Assembly (NCBI RefSeq): GCF_024213195.1
Contig: NZ_JANAVF010000008.1
Span: 62,001 to 126,000, forward strand
Length of the DNA stretch: 64,000 nucleotides
Source of the DNA: Streptomyces sp. TBY4
Lineage (GTDB): Bacteria > Actinomycetota > Actinomycetes > Streptomycetales > Streptomycetaceae
Reading direction: 5' to 3'
In this document: positions 37,671-47,293 of the stretch, in pieces
How positions within the stretch are numbered: position 1 is the stretch's first letter
Layout: every line of letters begins with the position of its first letter
Notes under the pieces: generated by a model
Seen by the model: the letters and a program-made list of their open reading frames with translations, nothing else
Database searches by the model: none
What the model was told of the DNA's origin: nothing
Translations under genes and position numbers: made by a program

Positions 37671-38851
37671 CCGCCGACAGCACGACGCCACCGCTCGCCG
37701 ACCGCTGGCGCGCGGTGATGATGGACACCTACGGCACCCCCGCGCTCGCCCTGGTCAGGGGCGAGGGCAGCACGGTCTGGGACGAAGGCGGCCGCGGGTA
37801 CACGGACTTCACGGGCGGGATCGCCGTCAACGCCCTCGGGCACGCCCACCCGGCCCTGGTCTCCGCCGTCCAGGAGCAGGTGGCCCGGCTCGGCCACGTC
37901 TCGAACCTGTTCGTCTCGGAGCCCGCCGTCGCGCTGGCGGAACGGCTGCTGGCCCTGCTGGACAGGCCGGGCCGGGTGTTCTTCGCCAACTCGGGCGCGG
38001 AGGCGGTCGAAGCCGCCTTCAAGATCGCCCGCCGGACCGGGCGCCCGCACCTGGTCGCCGCGGAGGGCGGGTTCCACGGGCGCACCCTGGGGGCCCTGTC
38101 CCTCACCGGCCAGCCCCCGAAGCGGGAGCCCTTCCTGCCCCTGCCCGGGGAGGTCACGCACGTTCCCTACGGGGACACGGAGGCGCTCCGCGCGGCCGTC
38201 ACCGAGCACACGGCAGCCGTCGTACTCGAACCCCTGCAGGGCGAGGCCGGAGTCGTCCCGGCGCCCGGGGGCTACCTGCGCGCCGCCCGCGAGATCACCC
38301 GCGCCACGGGGACCCTGCTCGTCCTGGACGAGGTGCAGACCGGGATCGGCCGTACCGGCCACTGGTTCGCGCACCAGGCGCAGGCGGGAGCGGACCCGGA
38401 CGTGATCACCCTGGCCAAGGGGCTGGGCGGCGGCCTGCCGATCGGCGCCACGGTCGCCTTCGGCGCCGCCGCCGAACTGCTGACCCCCGGTCAGCACGGC
38501 TCCACCTTCGGCGGCAACCCGGTGGCGTGCGCGGCCGGACTCGCCGTCCTGGAGACCATCGAGAAGGAAGGGCTGCTCGGCCACGCCACGAGGGTGGGGG
38601 AGCGGCTGAGGCTCGGCATCGAGGCCCTGGAACACCCCCTGGTCCGGGAAGTACGGGGCTCCGGCCTGCTCCTCGGCGTCGTCCTCGCCGAGCCGGTCGC
38701 CGCGCGGGTCCAGCGGGCCGCGCAGGACGCCGGGTTCCTCGTGAACGCGGCGGGCGCGGGCGTCGTACGCCTGGCGCCCGCCCTGACACTGCCGCAGGAG
38801 CGCGCCGATGCCCTGGTGGCGGCGCTGCCGGGGATCCTCGACGCCTCGTAG
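37667..38851 (+). CDS. argD: Acetylornithine aminotransferase
   Basis: 394 residues from GTG 37667, coupled to argB. PLP fold-type I aminotransferase: FANSGAEAVEAAFKIAR, GFHGRTLGALSLTGQ, VLDEVQTGIGRTG and the PLP Lys in ITLAKGLGGGLPIGA, plus GSTFGGNPVACAA. It makes N-acetylornithine. In the usual streptomycete order argR follows argD; here a hairpin and an oppositely oriented GNAT gene follow and no argR is present, supporting a dedicated rather than primary arg operon. Confidence 0.97.
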   Translation: MTADSTTPPLADRWRAVMMDTYGTPALALVRGEGSTVWDEGGRGYTDFTGGIAVNALGHAHPALVSAVQEQVARLGHVSNLFVSEPAVALAERLLALLDRPGRVFFANSGAEAVEAAFKIARRTGRPHLVAAEGGFHGRTLGALSLTGQPPKREPFLPLPGEVTHVPYGDTEALRAAVTEHTAAVVLEPLQGEAGVVPAPGGYLRAAREITRATGTLLVLDEVQTGIGRTGHWFAHQAQAGADPDVITLAKGLGGGLPIGATVAFGAAAELLTPGQHGSTFGGNPVACAAGLAVLETIEKEGLLGHATRVGERLRLGIEALEHPLVREVRGSGLLLGVVLAEPVAARVQRAAQDAGFLVNAAGAGVVRLAPALTLPQERADALVAALPGILDAS

Positions 38852-38875
38852 GGGCCGGGAGAGGGTCGTACGGCC

Positions 38876-38902
38876 AGGGGCGGGACCCTCGGGGACCCGC
38901 CC
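38876..38902. terminator. Hairpin after argD
   Basis: GGGGCGGG (38876-38883) and CCCGCCCC (38895-38902) form an 8-bp stem with an 11-nt loop followed by TT, between convergent argD and the GNAT gene. Confidence 0.6.
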
Positions 38903-38934
38903 CTTCGTCGTGTCCCGTGTCGGGGTCCGGGCCC

Positions 38935-39462
38935 CTAGAGGGCGCGGGACAGGACGCGGGCACCGCGGGCGGGGTCGAGCGACCGGGCCCAGTCGGTGGG
39001 GGCCAGGGTCGGGGAGGCCGGGAGGAAGCCGTGGAGGAGGAAGAGGCGGCCGCTGCCGGTCGTCGCCGTGAACAGCGTGGGCAGGGAGTGGGAGCGGGCT
39101 CTGGCGAACGCCGCTTGCAGCAGTCGGGCACCCATGCCCGAGCCCTGCCGGTGGGCCGCGACGCAGAAGTTGTACAGCACGCCGGCGGCGGGGTGTTCGC
39201 GCAGACCGAGACAGCCTTCGAGGGTTCCGTCGGGTGCTTGCGCGACGAGGAAGTCCGACGCCCGGGAGAGATAGAGGGAGAGCGGGCGTTCGCGGAGCGC
39301 CCCCGCGTGGACGAACGGGCGGGAGAGGGCGGCGAGCGCCGGGCCGTCGTCCCGGCGCGCCGGGCGCACCGTGAACTCGGGGACCTCGTGCCACCGGGAA
39401 GCGGGGGCGCGGGGCGGCAGGGTGGCGTGCGCGGCGGCAGGGGGCAGCGTGGCCGTGGTCAA
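38935..39462 (-). CDS. GNAT acetyltransferase, probable N-acetylglutamate synthase-like
   Basis: 175 residues from a TTG start at 39460-39462, supported by AGGAAGGA about 6 nt upstream. GNAT fold with acetyl-CoA loop HRQGSGMGARLL, preceded by GCLGLREHPAAGVLYNFCVA and followed by LFTATTGSGRLFLLHGF. These segments resemble the short, stand-alone N-acetylglutamate synthases of actinobacteria and the NAGS domain fused to ArgH in some bacteria; that assignment is from memory. It would prime the ArgJ cycle of the adjacent arg genes. An iron box lies 69 nt upstream, overlapping the end of the PPTase gene. Any GNAT substrate assignment is uncertain. Confidence 0.62.
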   Translation of the reverse strand: MTTATLPPAAAHATLPPRAPASRWHEVPEFTVRPARRDDGPALAALSRPFVHAGALRERPLSLYLSRASDFLVAQAPDGTLEGCLGLREHPAAGVLYNFCVAAHRQGSGMGARLLQAAFARARSHSLPTLFTATTGSGRLFLLHGFLPASPTLAPTDWARSLDPARGARVLSRAL

Positions 39463-39530
39463 GGTGTTCCTTCCTCGGTTCCGCCGTGTGCGGGGCAGGT
39501 GCGGAGGCGGAGGCCTCCCGACGGAACGGT

Positions 39531-39549
39531 CGAGGTTAGGCTAGCCTTA
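39531..39549. promoter_or_regulatory. Iron box before the GNAT gene
   Basis: CGAGGTTAGGCTAGCCTTA matches the consensus at 15 of 19 positions. It overlaps the PPTase stop codon on the minus strand and lies 69 nt before the GNAT start. Confidence 0.75.
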
Positions 39550-40255
39550 CCTGGGTGGCGGGGCCAAGTCGGCCCGTACGGAGGGCGCGTGCCGCCACGT
39601 AGCCGGGAAGGGCGGGCAGGTCATCGACGGTCCATCCCGGCGGAGCCGAGGGTGTGGCGCCGGTGCCCACGTACGTCAGGGCCGGATTCCCGCCGAGGCC
39701 GATGCCGACCCCCTTGAGGTAGGCCTCCTTCCGGGACCAGCAGCGCGCCACCGCGGCGGGGCGCTCGCCGGCCGGCAGCGCCGACAGCTCTTCGCGCTCC
39801 GCCGGATGGAGGACGGCCGTCAGTTCCGAGGCGACCTGGGCGGCCACCGCCGGCGCCGGCCGCTGCTCCACGTCGACGCCGACCGGGCTGTCCGCGAAGG
39901 CCATCAGGACGGCGTCCCCCGCGTGGGACAGCGAGAAGTGCAGCGGTGTGCCGGGCACGGCCGGCCGCCCGTGCGGCGCGCCGCAGCCGGGGCACGGCTC
40001 GCGGAAGAAGCGCACCCGCGCCGGATCCTGCCCGAGCCGCTCGCCCAGCAACTGCCGCAGCACGACGTGCGCGACCCGGTACTGGTCACGGTCGCAGGCG
40101 CGCCTGAGCCGCTGGAGCCGGGCCCGCTCGGCGCCGTCGAGCACGCGCTCCCAGGCCCGCGCCTGATCCGCGTACTGGCTCACGCGCACGGCCCACAGCC
40201 CCGGTCCGGGGGAGGTGAGCCAGGGCCGCGCCGCCGGGGTCGGTGCGCCCGTCAT
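39536..40255 (-). CDS. Sfp-type 4'-phosphopantetheinyl transferase
   Basis: 239 residues from ATG 40253-40255, which overlaps the stop of the preceding small gene as ATGA; longer in-frame extensions are antisense-like and rejected. Sfp-family motifs: FSLSHAGD, Mg-binding VGVDVEQ (about residue 120) and RCWSRKEAYLKGVGIGLG (about 175). It activates carrier domains, here most plausibly the three T domains of CchH and perhaps the left-edge NRPS/ACP. A Cys cluster (CPGCGAPHG) is typical of this subgroup. Being in an iron-boxed operon fits siderophore service. Confidence 0.92.
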   Translation of the reverse strand: MTGAPTPAARPWLTSPGPGLWAVRVSQYADQARAWERVLDGAERARLQRLRRACDRDQYRVAHVVLRQLLGERLGQDPARVRFFREPCPGCGAPHGRPAVPGTPLHFSLSHAGDAVLMAFADSPVGVDVEQRPAPAVAAQVASELTAVLHPAEREELSALPAGERPAAVARCWSRKEAYLKGVGIGLGGNPALTYVGTGATPSAPPGWTVDDLPALPGYVAARALRTGRLGPATQVRLA

Positions 40256-40482
40256 CCGCAGGGGCGGCCGGGATAGTCCTCGCCCTCCGGGGCCCCGGCC
40301 TCGCGCATCCGGTACATGACCTCCCCGAGGAGCGCGTCGTCCACGTCCACGGGCATGTTGAACTCCCGGTCGAAGACGAAGGAATCGCCCGCGCCCGCGT
40401 GCCAGATCACCCAGCGCGGGGGCATCTCGGGCGCCTCCCACAGCGGGGAGAACCGTTCCAGGACGTTCACCTGACTGCTCAC
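40252..40482 (-). CDS. 76-residue protein of unknown function in the iron-boxed operon
   Basis: GTG start at 40480-40482 overlaps the amidohydrolase TGA (GTGA) and AAGGA lies upstream; its own stop overlaps the PPTase ATG. Thus it is translated between two coupled genes. The sequence is acidic with aromatic patches (PPRWVIWHAGAGDSFVFD, MPVDVDDALLGEVMYRM) and has no Cys motif, signal peptide or membrane segment. It is about MbtH-sized but lacks the MbtH signature (no NPFDD or SxWP). I do not recognise it. Tight coupling suggests it assists the amidohydrolase or the PPTase. Confidence 0.72.
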   Translation of the reverse strand: MSSQVNVLERFSPLWEAPEMPPRWVIWHAGAGDSFVFDREFNMPVDVDDALLGEVMYRMREAGAPEGEDYPGRPCG

Positions 40483-42062
40483 AGCTTTCCTTCGTCCGTC
40501 GCTTCGTTTCCGTCGACAAATGTCGCCACGACCTCGATGCCGGCGATCCGCGAGGGATCGACGTGCCGCGGGTCGTCCCCCAGGACGACCAGGTCGGCGC
40601 GCTTCCCCGGGGCGAGGCTGCCGGCGCTGTCCTCCCACCGGCAGGCGTACGCACCGGCGACCGTGTACGCGCGCAGCGCCTCCTCCACGGTGACCGCCTC
40701 GTCCGGCCCGACCCGCAGACCGGAGGCGGAGGCGCGCTCGACCATGAACTGGATCGCCCGGAGCGGAGCCCCGTCCGTCACGGGGCGGTCCGAACTGCCC
40801 ACGAGGTTCACCCCGTGGTCCAGGAACCCGCGCCCCCGGTACATCCAGGGGGCGCGCTCCTCGCCCATCACGTTCGCGTAGTCGTCGCCGAAGGAGTGGA
40901 GGAAGGTGGGCTGGACCACCGCACTGACGCCCAGGCGCGCGAAGCGCGGCAGCTGGTCGGGGCGGATCAGTCCGGCGTGCTCGATCCGGTGCCGCGCGTC
41001 CGGCCGCGGCAGCAGCCGCTGGGCCTCCTCCAGCGCGTCGAGCGCGAGGTCGGCGGCGCGGTCCCCGATGGCGTGGACGGCGAGCTGCCAGCCGGCGAGG
41101 TGGCCGTCCACGATCAGCCGGGTGAGGACCTCGGGTTCGTCCTGGAGCTGGCCGGTGTGGTCCGTACCCGCGTACGGGGCCGTGAGCGCGGCCGTACGGG
41201 CCATCATCCCGCCGTCGGTGTAGATCTTGAGCGCGCCCAGCGACAGCCAGTCGTCGCCGAACCCGGTGCGCATGCCCAGGTCCAGGGCCCGCGGGATGCC
41301 GTCCTCGCGGTGCGCCCCGCGCGGCCGCAGCGTGTCGCCGGCGGGCATGAGCTGCACCCGCAGGGGCAGCCGCCCCTGGTCCCGCAGCAGTTGGTACGCG
41401 CCGAGCTCCACCGGGCTGTGGCCGAGCAGCCCGCCCCCGATGCCCGCCTCGGCGACGGCGGTCACGCCCTCGGCGAGGCAGGTCCGGGCCGCACGCTCGA
41501 CGGCATCGGCGATCTCGGCCTGCCCGTACGGCAGCCGGAGCCGCCGGGCGGCGGACATGGCCGCCTCGGCCAGGAAGCCGTCCTGGTGCGGAACGTCAGC
41601 GGGGAGCAGCGCCAGCACCGCACTGTTCACGACGCACCCGTGCCCCGAGTCGTGCATCAGGAACACCTTGCGCCTGCTGCTGACCGAGTCCAGCTCGGCG
41701 GCGGTCAGATGCCGCCCCAGGGCCCGCTGGTCGTACCCCATGACATCGACCCAGGCCCCGTCCCCGCCCACCGACCGGGAAACCGCCTCGGCCACCACCG
41801 CGAGTACGTCCTCGACCCGCTCGCACGGGGCGACGCTCGGGGTGCTCTGCTTCAGCCCGGTCCAGGCCAGGTGCACATGGCTGTCGATGAACCCGGGCAG
41901 CACGGTGGCACCCTGCAGATCGACGACCTCCCGGGCGGGCAGCGAGGCCACGTCCTCGTCGAACCCCACGATCCGCCCCCGCCAGATCCCCACCTCACGG
42001 GCGAAGGGCCGGTCCGGGTCCATGGTGACGATGTTCGCGTTGGTCAGCCTCGAAGACAGCAT
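40479..42062 (-). CDS. Amidohydrolase of the YtcJ/NfdA family
   Basis: 527 residues from ATG 42060-42062 with GGGGAG about 12 nt upstream; a longer start at 42089 is possible. TIM-barrel metal-dependent hydrolase: GFIDSHVHLAW (HxH metal ligands), LKIYTDGGM, AVHAIGDRAADLA, RIEHAGL, and the late Asp in GSSDRPVTDG. The family includes N-substituted formamide deformylase (NfdA). Coelichelin carries N-formyl-N-hydroxyornithine, so a deformylase acting on the siderophore is an attractive but unproven idea. It leads the amidohydrolase-76aa-PPTase operon and has an iron box 75 nt upstream. Confidence 0.88.
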   Translation of the reverse strand: MLSSRLTNANIVTMDPDRPFAREVGIWRGRIVGFDEDVASLPAREVVDLQGATVLPGFIDSHVHLAWTGLKQSTPSVAPCERVEDVLAVVAEAVSRSVGGDGAWVDVMGYDQRALGRHLTAAELDSVSSRRKVFLMHDSGHGCVVNSAVLALLPADVPHQDGFLAEAAMSAARRLRLPYGQAEIADAVERAARTCLAEGVTAVAEAGIGGGLLGHSPVELGAYQLLRDQGRLPLRVQLMPAGDTLRPRGAHREDGIPRALDLGMRTGFGDDWLSLGALKIYTDGGMMARTAALTAPYAGTDHTGQLQDEPEVLTRLIVDGHLAGWQLAVHAIGDRAADLALDALEEAQRLLPRPDARHRIEHAGLIRPDQLPRFARLGVSAVVQPTFLHSFGDDYANVMGEERAPWMYRGRGFLDHGVNLVGSSDRPVTDGAPLRAIQFMVERASASGLRVGPDEAVTVEEALRAYTVAGAYACRWEDSAGSLAPGKRADLVVLGDDPRHVDPSRIAGIEVVATFVDGNEATDEGKL

Positions 42063-42137
42063 GGGCGGTCCAACTCCCCCTGGCGGCAACGCGCGCGTAC
42101 ACGGGTCAGGACGGGGTCGAGCACCACCACATCCGAC

Positions 42138-42156
42138 TTAGGTAACCCTAACCATA
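42138..42156. promoter_or_regulatory. Iron box before the amidohydrolase operon
   Basis: TTAGGTAACCCTAACCATA matches the consensus at 14 of 19 positions. It sits 75 nt before the amidohydrolase start; the gene upstream ends at 42171. Confidence 0.65.
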
Positions 42157-42170
42157 CATGCCGCGCACGG

Positions 42171-42446
42171 TCAACGTACGGACCCACCCTCCTGCGTCGC
42201 CGTGCCCTCCACGAACCGGCTCAGCACGTAGGAGCTCTGCTCCGCCGGCCGCCGGCACAACGTGTCGATCCGCAGCAGCGCCTCGTCGACCCGCTCCTCC
42301 CGCAGTCGCCGCAGCCGCGCACGCAACACCGCCTGGTCGCCCGTCTCGAGAACCACCTCCCACCGCCCCGCGTCCGCCGCGGTACGCGCATCCACCCGCC
42401 GCCGCGCGGCCTCTTCCCGCCGCTTCCGCTTCCCCTGTCCTGGCAT
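42171..42446 (-). CDS. Conserved-type small basic protein, unknown function
   Basis: 91 residues from ATG 42444-42446; an in-frame start at 42482 would add 12 residues. Highly charged N-terminus (GQGKRKRREEAARRR) followed by an Arg/Leu-rich, probably all-helical segment (LRARLRRLREERVDEALLRI). No domain recognised. Minus strand, between the Lrp gene and the amidohydrolase iron box, so it is probably not part of the iron-regulated unit. Coding is supported by its third-position GC pattern only. Confidence 0.5.
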   Translation of the reverse strand: MPGQGKRKRREEAARRRVDARTAADAGRWEVVLETGDQAVLRARLRRLREERVDEALLRIDTLCRRPAEQSSYVLSRFVEGTATQEGGSVR

Positions 42447-42498
42447 CGGCCCAGAATCACCGTCGGGGGGCCGGCGCGGCAAGCGCGTTGACCCCGGG

Positions 42499-42948
42499 TC
42501 AGACCGGGAGGCCCGTCGGTTCCTTGATGCGCTTCATGATGATCTGCGAGTTGACCTCCGTGACGCCCGAGAGGGCCGTGAGCTTTTCGATCCAGAGGCG
42601 CTCGTACGCGCGGAGGTCCGCGACCGCGATGCGCAGGAGGCAGCCGGGGCTGCCGAAGAGGCGGTAGGCCTCGATGACGTCGGGGATGTCCTGGAGGGCG
42701 GCTTCGAAGGCTTCGACGGCCTCGCGGTCGCGGCGGACCTCCACGGAGACCAGGACCTCGAAGCCGCGGCCCACCGCTTCGGGGGAGATCACCGCGCGGT
42801 AGCCCTGGATGATCCCTTCCTCTTCGAGCTGGCGGACCCGGCGCATGCAGGGAGAGGGGGTGAGGCCCACGCGCTGGGCCAGTTCCTGGTTGCTGAGCCG
42901 GCCGTCGGCCTGGAGCTCGCGCAAGATTTCTTTGTCGATCGCGTCCAT
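42499..42948 (-). CDS. Lrp/AsnC-family transcriptional regulator
   Basis: 149 residues from ATG 42946-42948. N-terminal winged helix-turn-helix (MDAIDKEILRELQ, LSNQELAQRVGLTPSPCMRR) and C-terminal RAM/AsnC ligand-binding domain (FEVLVSVEV, EAYRLFGSPGCLLRIAV). An alternative ATG lies 18 nt upstream. No SD is present; GATAAT sits 6 nt before the chosen ATG, so the mRNA may be leaderless. Divergent from the asparaginase gene, which it may regulate in response to an amino acid. Confidence 0.92.
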   Translation of the reverse strand: MDAIDKEILRELQADGRLSNQELAQRVGLTPSPCMRRVRQLEEEGIIQGYRAVISPEAVGRGFEVLVSVEVRRDREAVEAFEAALQDIPDVIEAYRLFGSPGCLLRIAVADLRAYERLWIEKLTALSGVTEVNSQIIMKRIKEPTGLPV

Positions 42949-43075
42949 GGCGCAATTATCAGGCATGTTTTATGAACGGGTGGGGTGAAATCGCAATCGT
43001 GTTGCGCGTAGATCGGCCTACCATTGCCGTTTGTAGAAAATCTGTGCGGGCTGTTGTGAGGGAAGGGTCGTGGTC

Positions 43076-44086
43076 ATGGGACGCATCGTCGTGATCAGTA
43101 CGGGCGGGACGATCGCCAGCCGCTGGCAGGGTTCCGGTTTCGCGGCCGATGCGGACGGGGCCGAGGTCATGGCGACCGCGCCGCTGCCGGAGGGGGTGAG
43201 CGTCGAGGTCGTCGATCTCTTCAGTGTGAACAGCCCCCGGCTGACCACCGCCCACCAGCTCACCCTGCTGCGCACCGTGCACGAGGTGCTCGCCGACCCG
43301 GGCGTGGACGGGGTCGTCGTCACGCACGGGACGGACACCCTGGAGGAGTCCGCGTTCCTGGTGGACCTGCACCACCACGACGAGCGATCCGTCGTCTTCA
43401 CCGGTTCGCAGCGGCCCATGGGCGCGGCCGACGGGGACGGTCCCGGGAACCTCTACGATGCCCTGCTCGCCGCGTCCAAGACGCGCGGGCTCGGCGTCCT
43501 GATCACGTTCGCGGGGCGGGTGCACGCGGCCCGGGGGACCGTGAAGGCGCAGGCGGTGGCGCTCGACGCGTTCGCCGACCCGTCGAAGGAGCTCCTGGGG
43601 AAGGTCGGCTTCGGGAAGGTCACCGTACTGCGGACGCCGGTACGGCCCGAGCCGCTGCCGCTGCCCGCGATGCCGGAGGCGCCGGAGGGCCCGCCGCGGG
43701 TGGACGTGGTGGTGCACCACGTGAGCGGTGACGCGGTGCTGCTGAACGCCGCGGTGGCGGCGGGAGCGCGGGGGATCGTGCTCGTCGGGACGGGCGCGGG
43801 GAACGCCACGCCCGAGGTGGTGGACGCGGTGAAGGCGGCTGTCGGGGCGGGCGTGCTGGTCGCGCTGACCACGCGGGTGGCGGCCGGGCCGGTGACGGAG
43901 ATCTACACCCACGGGGGTGCGGTGGATCTGGTCGCCGCCGGGGCCGTGCCCACGGGGACTCTGCGGGCACCGCAGGCGCGGGTGGCCGTGCTGGCGGCGC
44001 TGCTCTCCGAGGGGGATGCGGAGGAGCGGGGCCGGGTGCTGCGCCGCGTGCTGGCCAGCGGCGGATCCGTACTGGTTCCCGCCTGA
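43076..44086 (+). CDS. L-asparaginase
   Basis: 336 residues from ATG 43076 (GTG 43070 is possible; GGAAGG lies at 43061-43066). Both asparaginase signatures are present: STGGTIAS with the nucleophilic Thr near the N-terminus and VVTHGTDTLEESAFL with the Thr-Asp pair near residue 85. Also FTGSQRP and GRVHAARG. No signal peptide, so cytoplasmic. It hydrolyses asparagine to aspartate and ammonia. Next to a divergent Lrp/AsnC regulator, a common arrangement for amino-acid catabolic genes. Confidence 0.93.
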   Translation: MGRIVVISTGGTIASRWQGSGFAADADGAEVMATAPLPEGVSVEVVDLFSVNSPRLTTAHQLTLLRTVHEVLADPGVDGVVVTHGTDTLEESAFLVDLHHHDERSVVFTGSQRPMGAADGDGPGNLYDALLAASKTRGLGVLITFAGRVHAARGTVKAQAVALDAFADPSKELLGKVGFGKVTVLRTPVRPEPLPLPAMPEAPEGPPRVDVVVHHVSGDAVLLNAAVAAGARGIVLVGTGAGNATPEVVDAVKAAVGAGVLVALTTRVAAGPVTEIYTHGGAVDLVAAGAVPTGTLRAPQARVAVLAALLSEGDAEERGRVLRRVLASGGSVLVPA

Positions 44087-44103
44087 CCCCGGCAGGGCTG
44101 GAA

Positions 44104-45087
44104 CTACGAGTCGCTGAAAGCCGCCAGTAGGCGGTCCGCCGCCAGGGTGGGGGTCAGGGTGCCCGCCCTGACGTCCGATTCCAGGGCCGGGGCCAGGTCC
44201 CGTACCGCCGGGTTCGAGCGGAGGCGTTCCAGGAGTTCGTCGCGGACCATCGACCAGGTCCACTCCACCTGCTGGGCCGCCCGCTTCGCGGCCAGGCGGC
44301 CGCCCGCCTCCAGGAGCCGGCGGTGCTGTTCCAGGCGGTTCCAGACCTCCTCCAGGCCCGTGGATTCCCGGGCGCTGCACGTCAGGACCGGCGGGGTCCA
44401 CGCGGCGTCGGCCGGGTGCATCAGCCGCAGGGCGCTGGACAGTTCGCGGGCCGCCGCCTTCGCGTCGCGTTCGTGCGGGCCGTCCGCCTTGTTGACGGCG
44501 AGGACGTCGGCCAGTTCCAGGACGCCCTTCTTGATGCCCTGGAGGCCGTCGCCGGTGCGGGCGAGGGAGAGCAGCAGGAAGGAGTCGACCATCCCGGCGA
44601 CCGTGGTCTCGGACTGGCCCACGCCCACCGTTTCGACGAGGACCACGTCGTAGCCCGCTGCCTCCATCACGATGATCGATTCCCGGGTGGCCTTCGCGAC
44701 CCCTCCCAGCGTTCCCGCGGAGGGGGAGGGGCGGACGAAGGCCGCGGGGTCCACGGAGAGGCGTTCCATCCGGGTCTTGTCGCCCAGGATGGAACCGCCC
44801 GTGCGGGTGGAGGAGGGGTCGACGGCGAGGACCGCGACCTTGTGGCCCAGGCCCGTCAGCATCGTGCCGAAGGCGTCGATGAAGGTGGACTTGCCGACGC
44901 CCGGCACCCCGCTGATGCCGATCCGGCGCGCCCGCCCCGCGTGCGGCAGCAGCTCCGTCAGCAGGCTCTGCGCCAGCACCCGGTGCGCGGGCAGGGTGGA
45001 CTCGACGAGGGTGATCGCGCGCGCGATGAACGCGCGCTTCCCGTCGAGCACGCCCTTGGTGTAGGCGTCGAGGTCGATCTTCGGCAC
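44104..45087 (-). CDS. meaB: Methylmalonyl-CoA mutase-associated GTPase
   Basis: 327 residues. G3E-family GTPase: Walker A GISGVPGVGKSTF, AVDPSSTRTGGSILGDKTRM, VETVGVGQSE and NKAD. MeaB protects and reactivates the adenosylcobalamin mutase and gates cofactor loading. It follows mutB by 10 nt on the same strand, so mutA-mutB-meaB is one operon. C-terminal dimerisation helix RDELLERLRSNPAVRD is present. Confidence 0.95.
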   Translation of the reverse strand: MPKIDLDAYTKGVLDGKRAFIARAITLVESTLPAHRVLAQSLLTELLPHAGRARRIGISGVPGVGKSTFIDAFGTMLTGLGHKVAVLAVDPSSTRTGGSILGDKTRMERLSVDPAAFVRPSPSAGTLGGVAKATRESIIVMEAAGYDVVLVETVGVGQSETTVAGMVDSFLLLSLARTGDGLQGIKKGVLELADVLAVNKADGPHERDAKAAARELSSALRLMHPADAAWTPPVLTCSARESTGLEEVWNRLEQHRRLLEAGGRLAAKRAAQQVEWTWSMVRDELLERLRSNPAVRDLAPALESDVRAGTLTPTLAADRLLAAFSDS

Positions 45088-45097
45088 CCCTGCCCGC

Positions 45098-47289
<2,192 letters not shown>

Positions 47290-47293
<4 letters not shown>

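Noticed and set aside
40252..40482. Second MbtH-like protein
   Set aside because: The size and PPTase context suggested it, but the NPFDD and SxWP signatures are absent.
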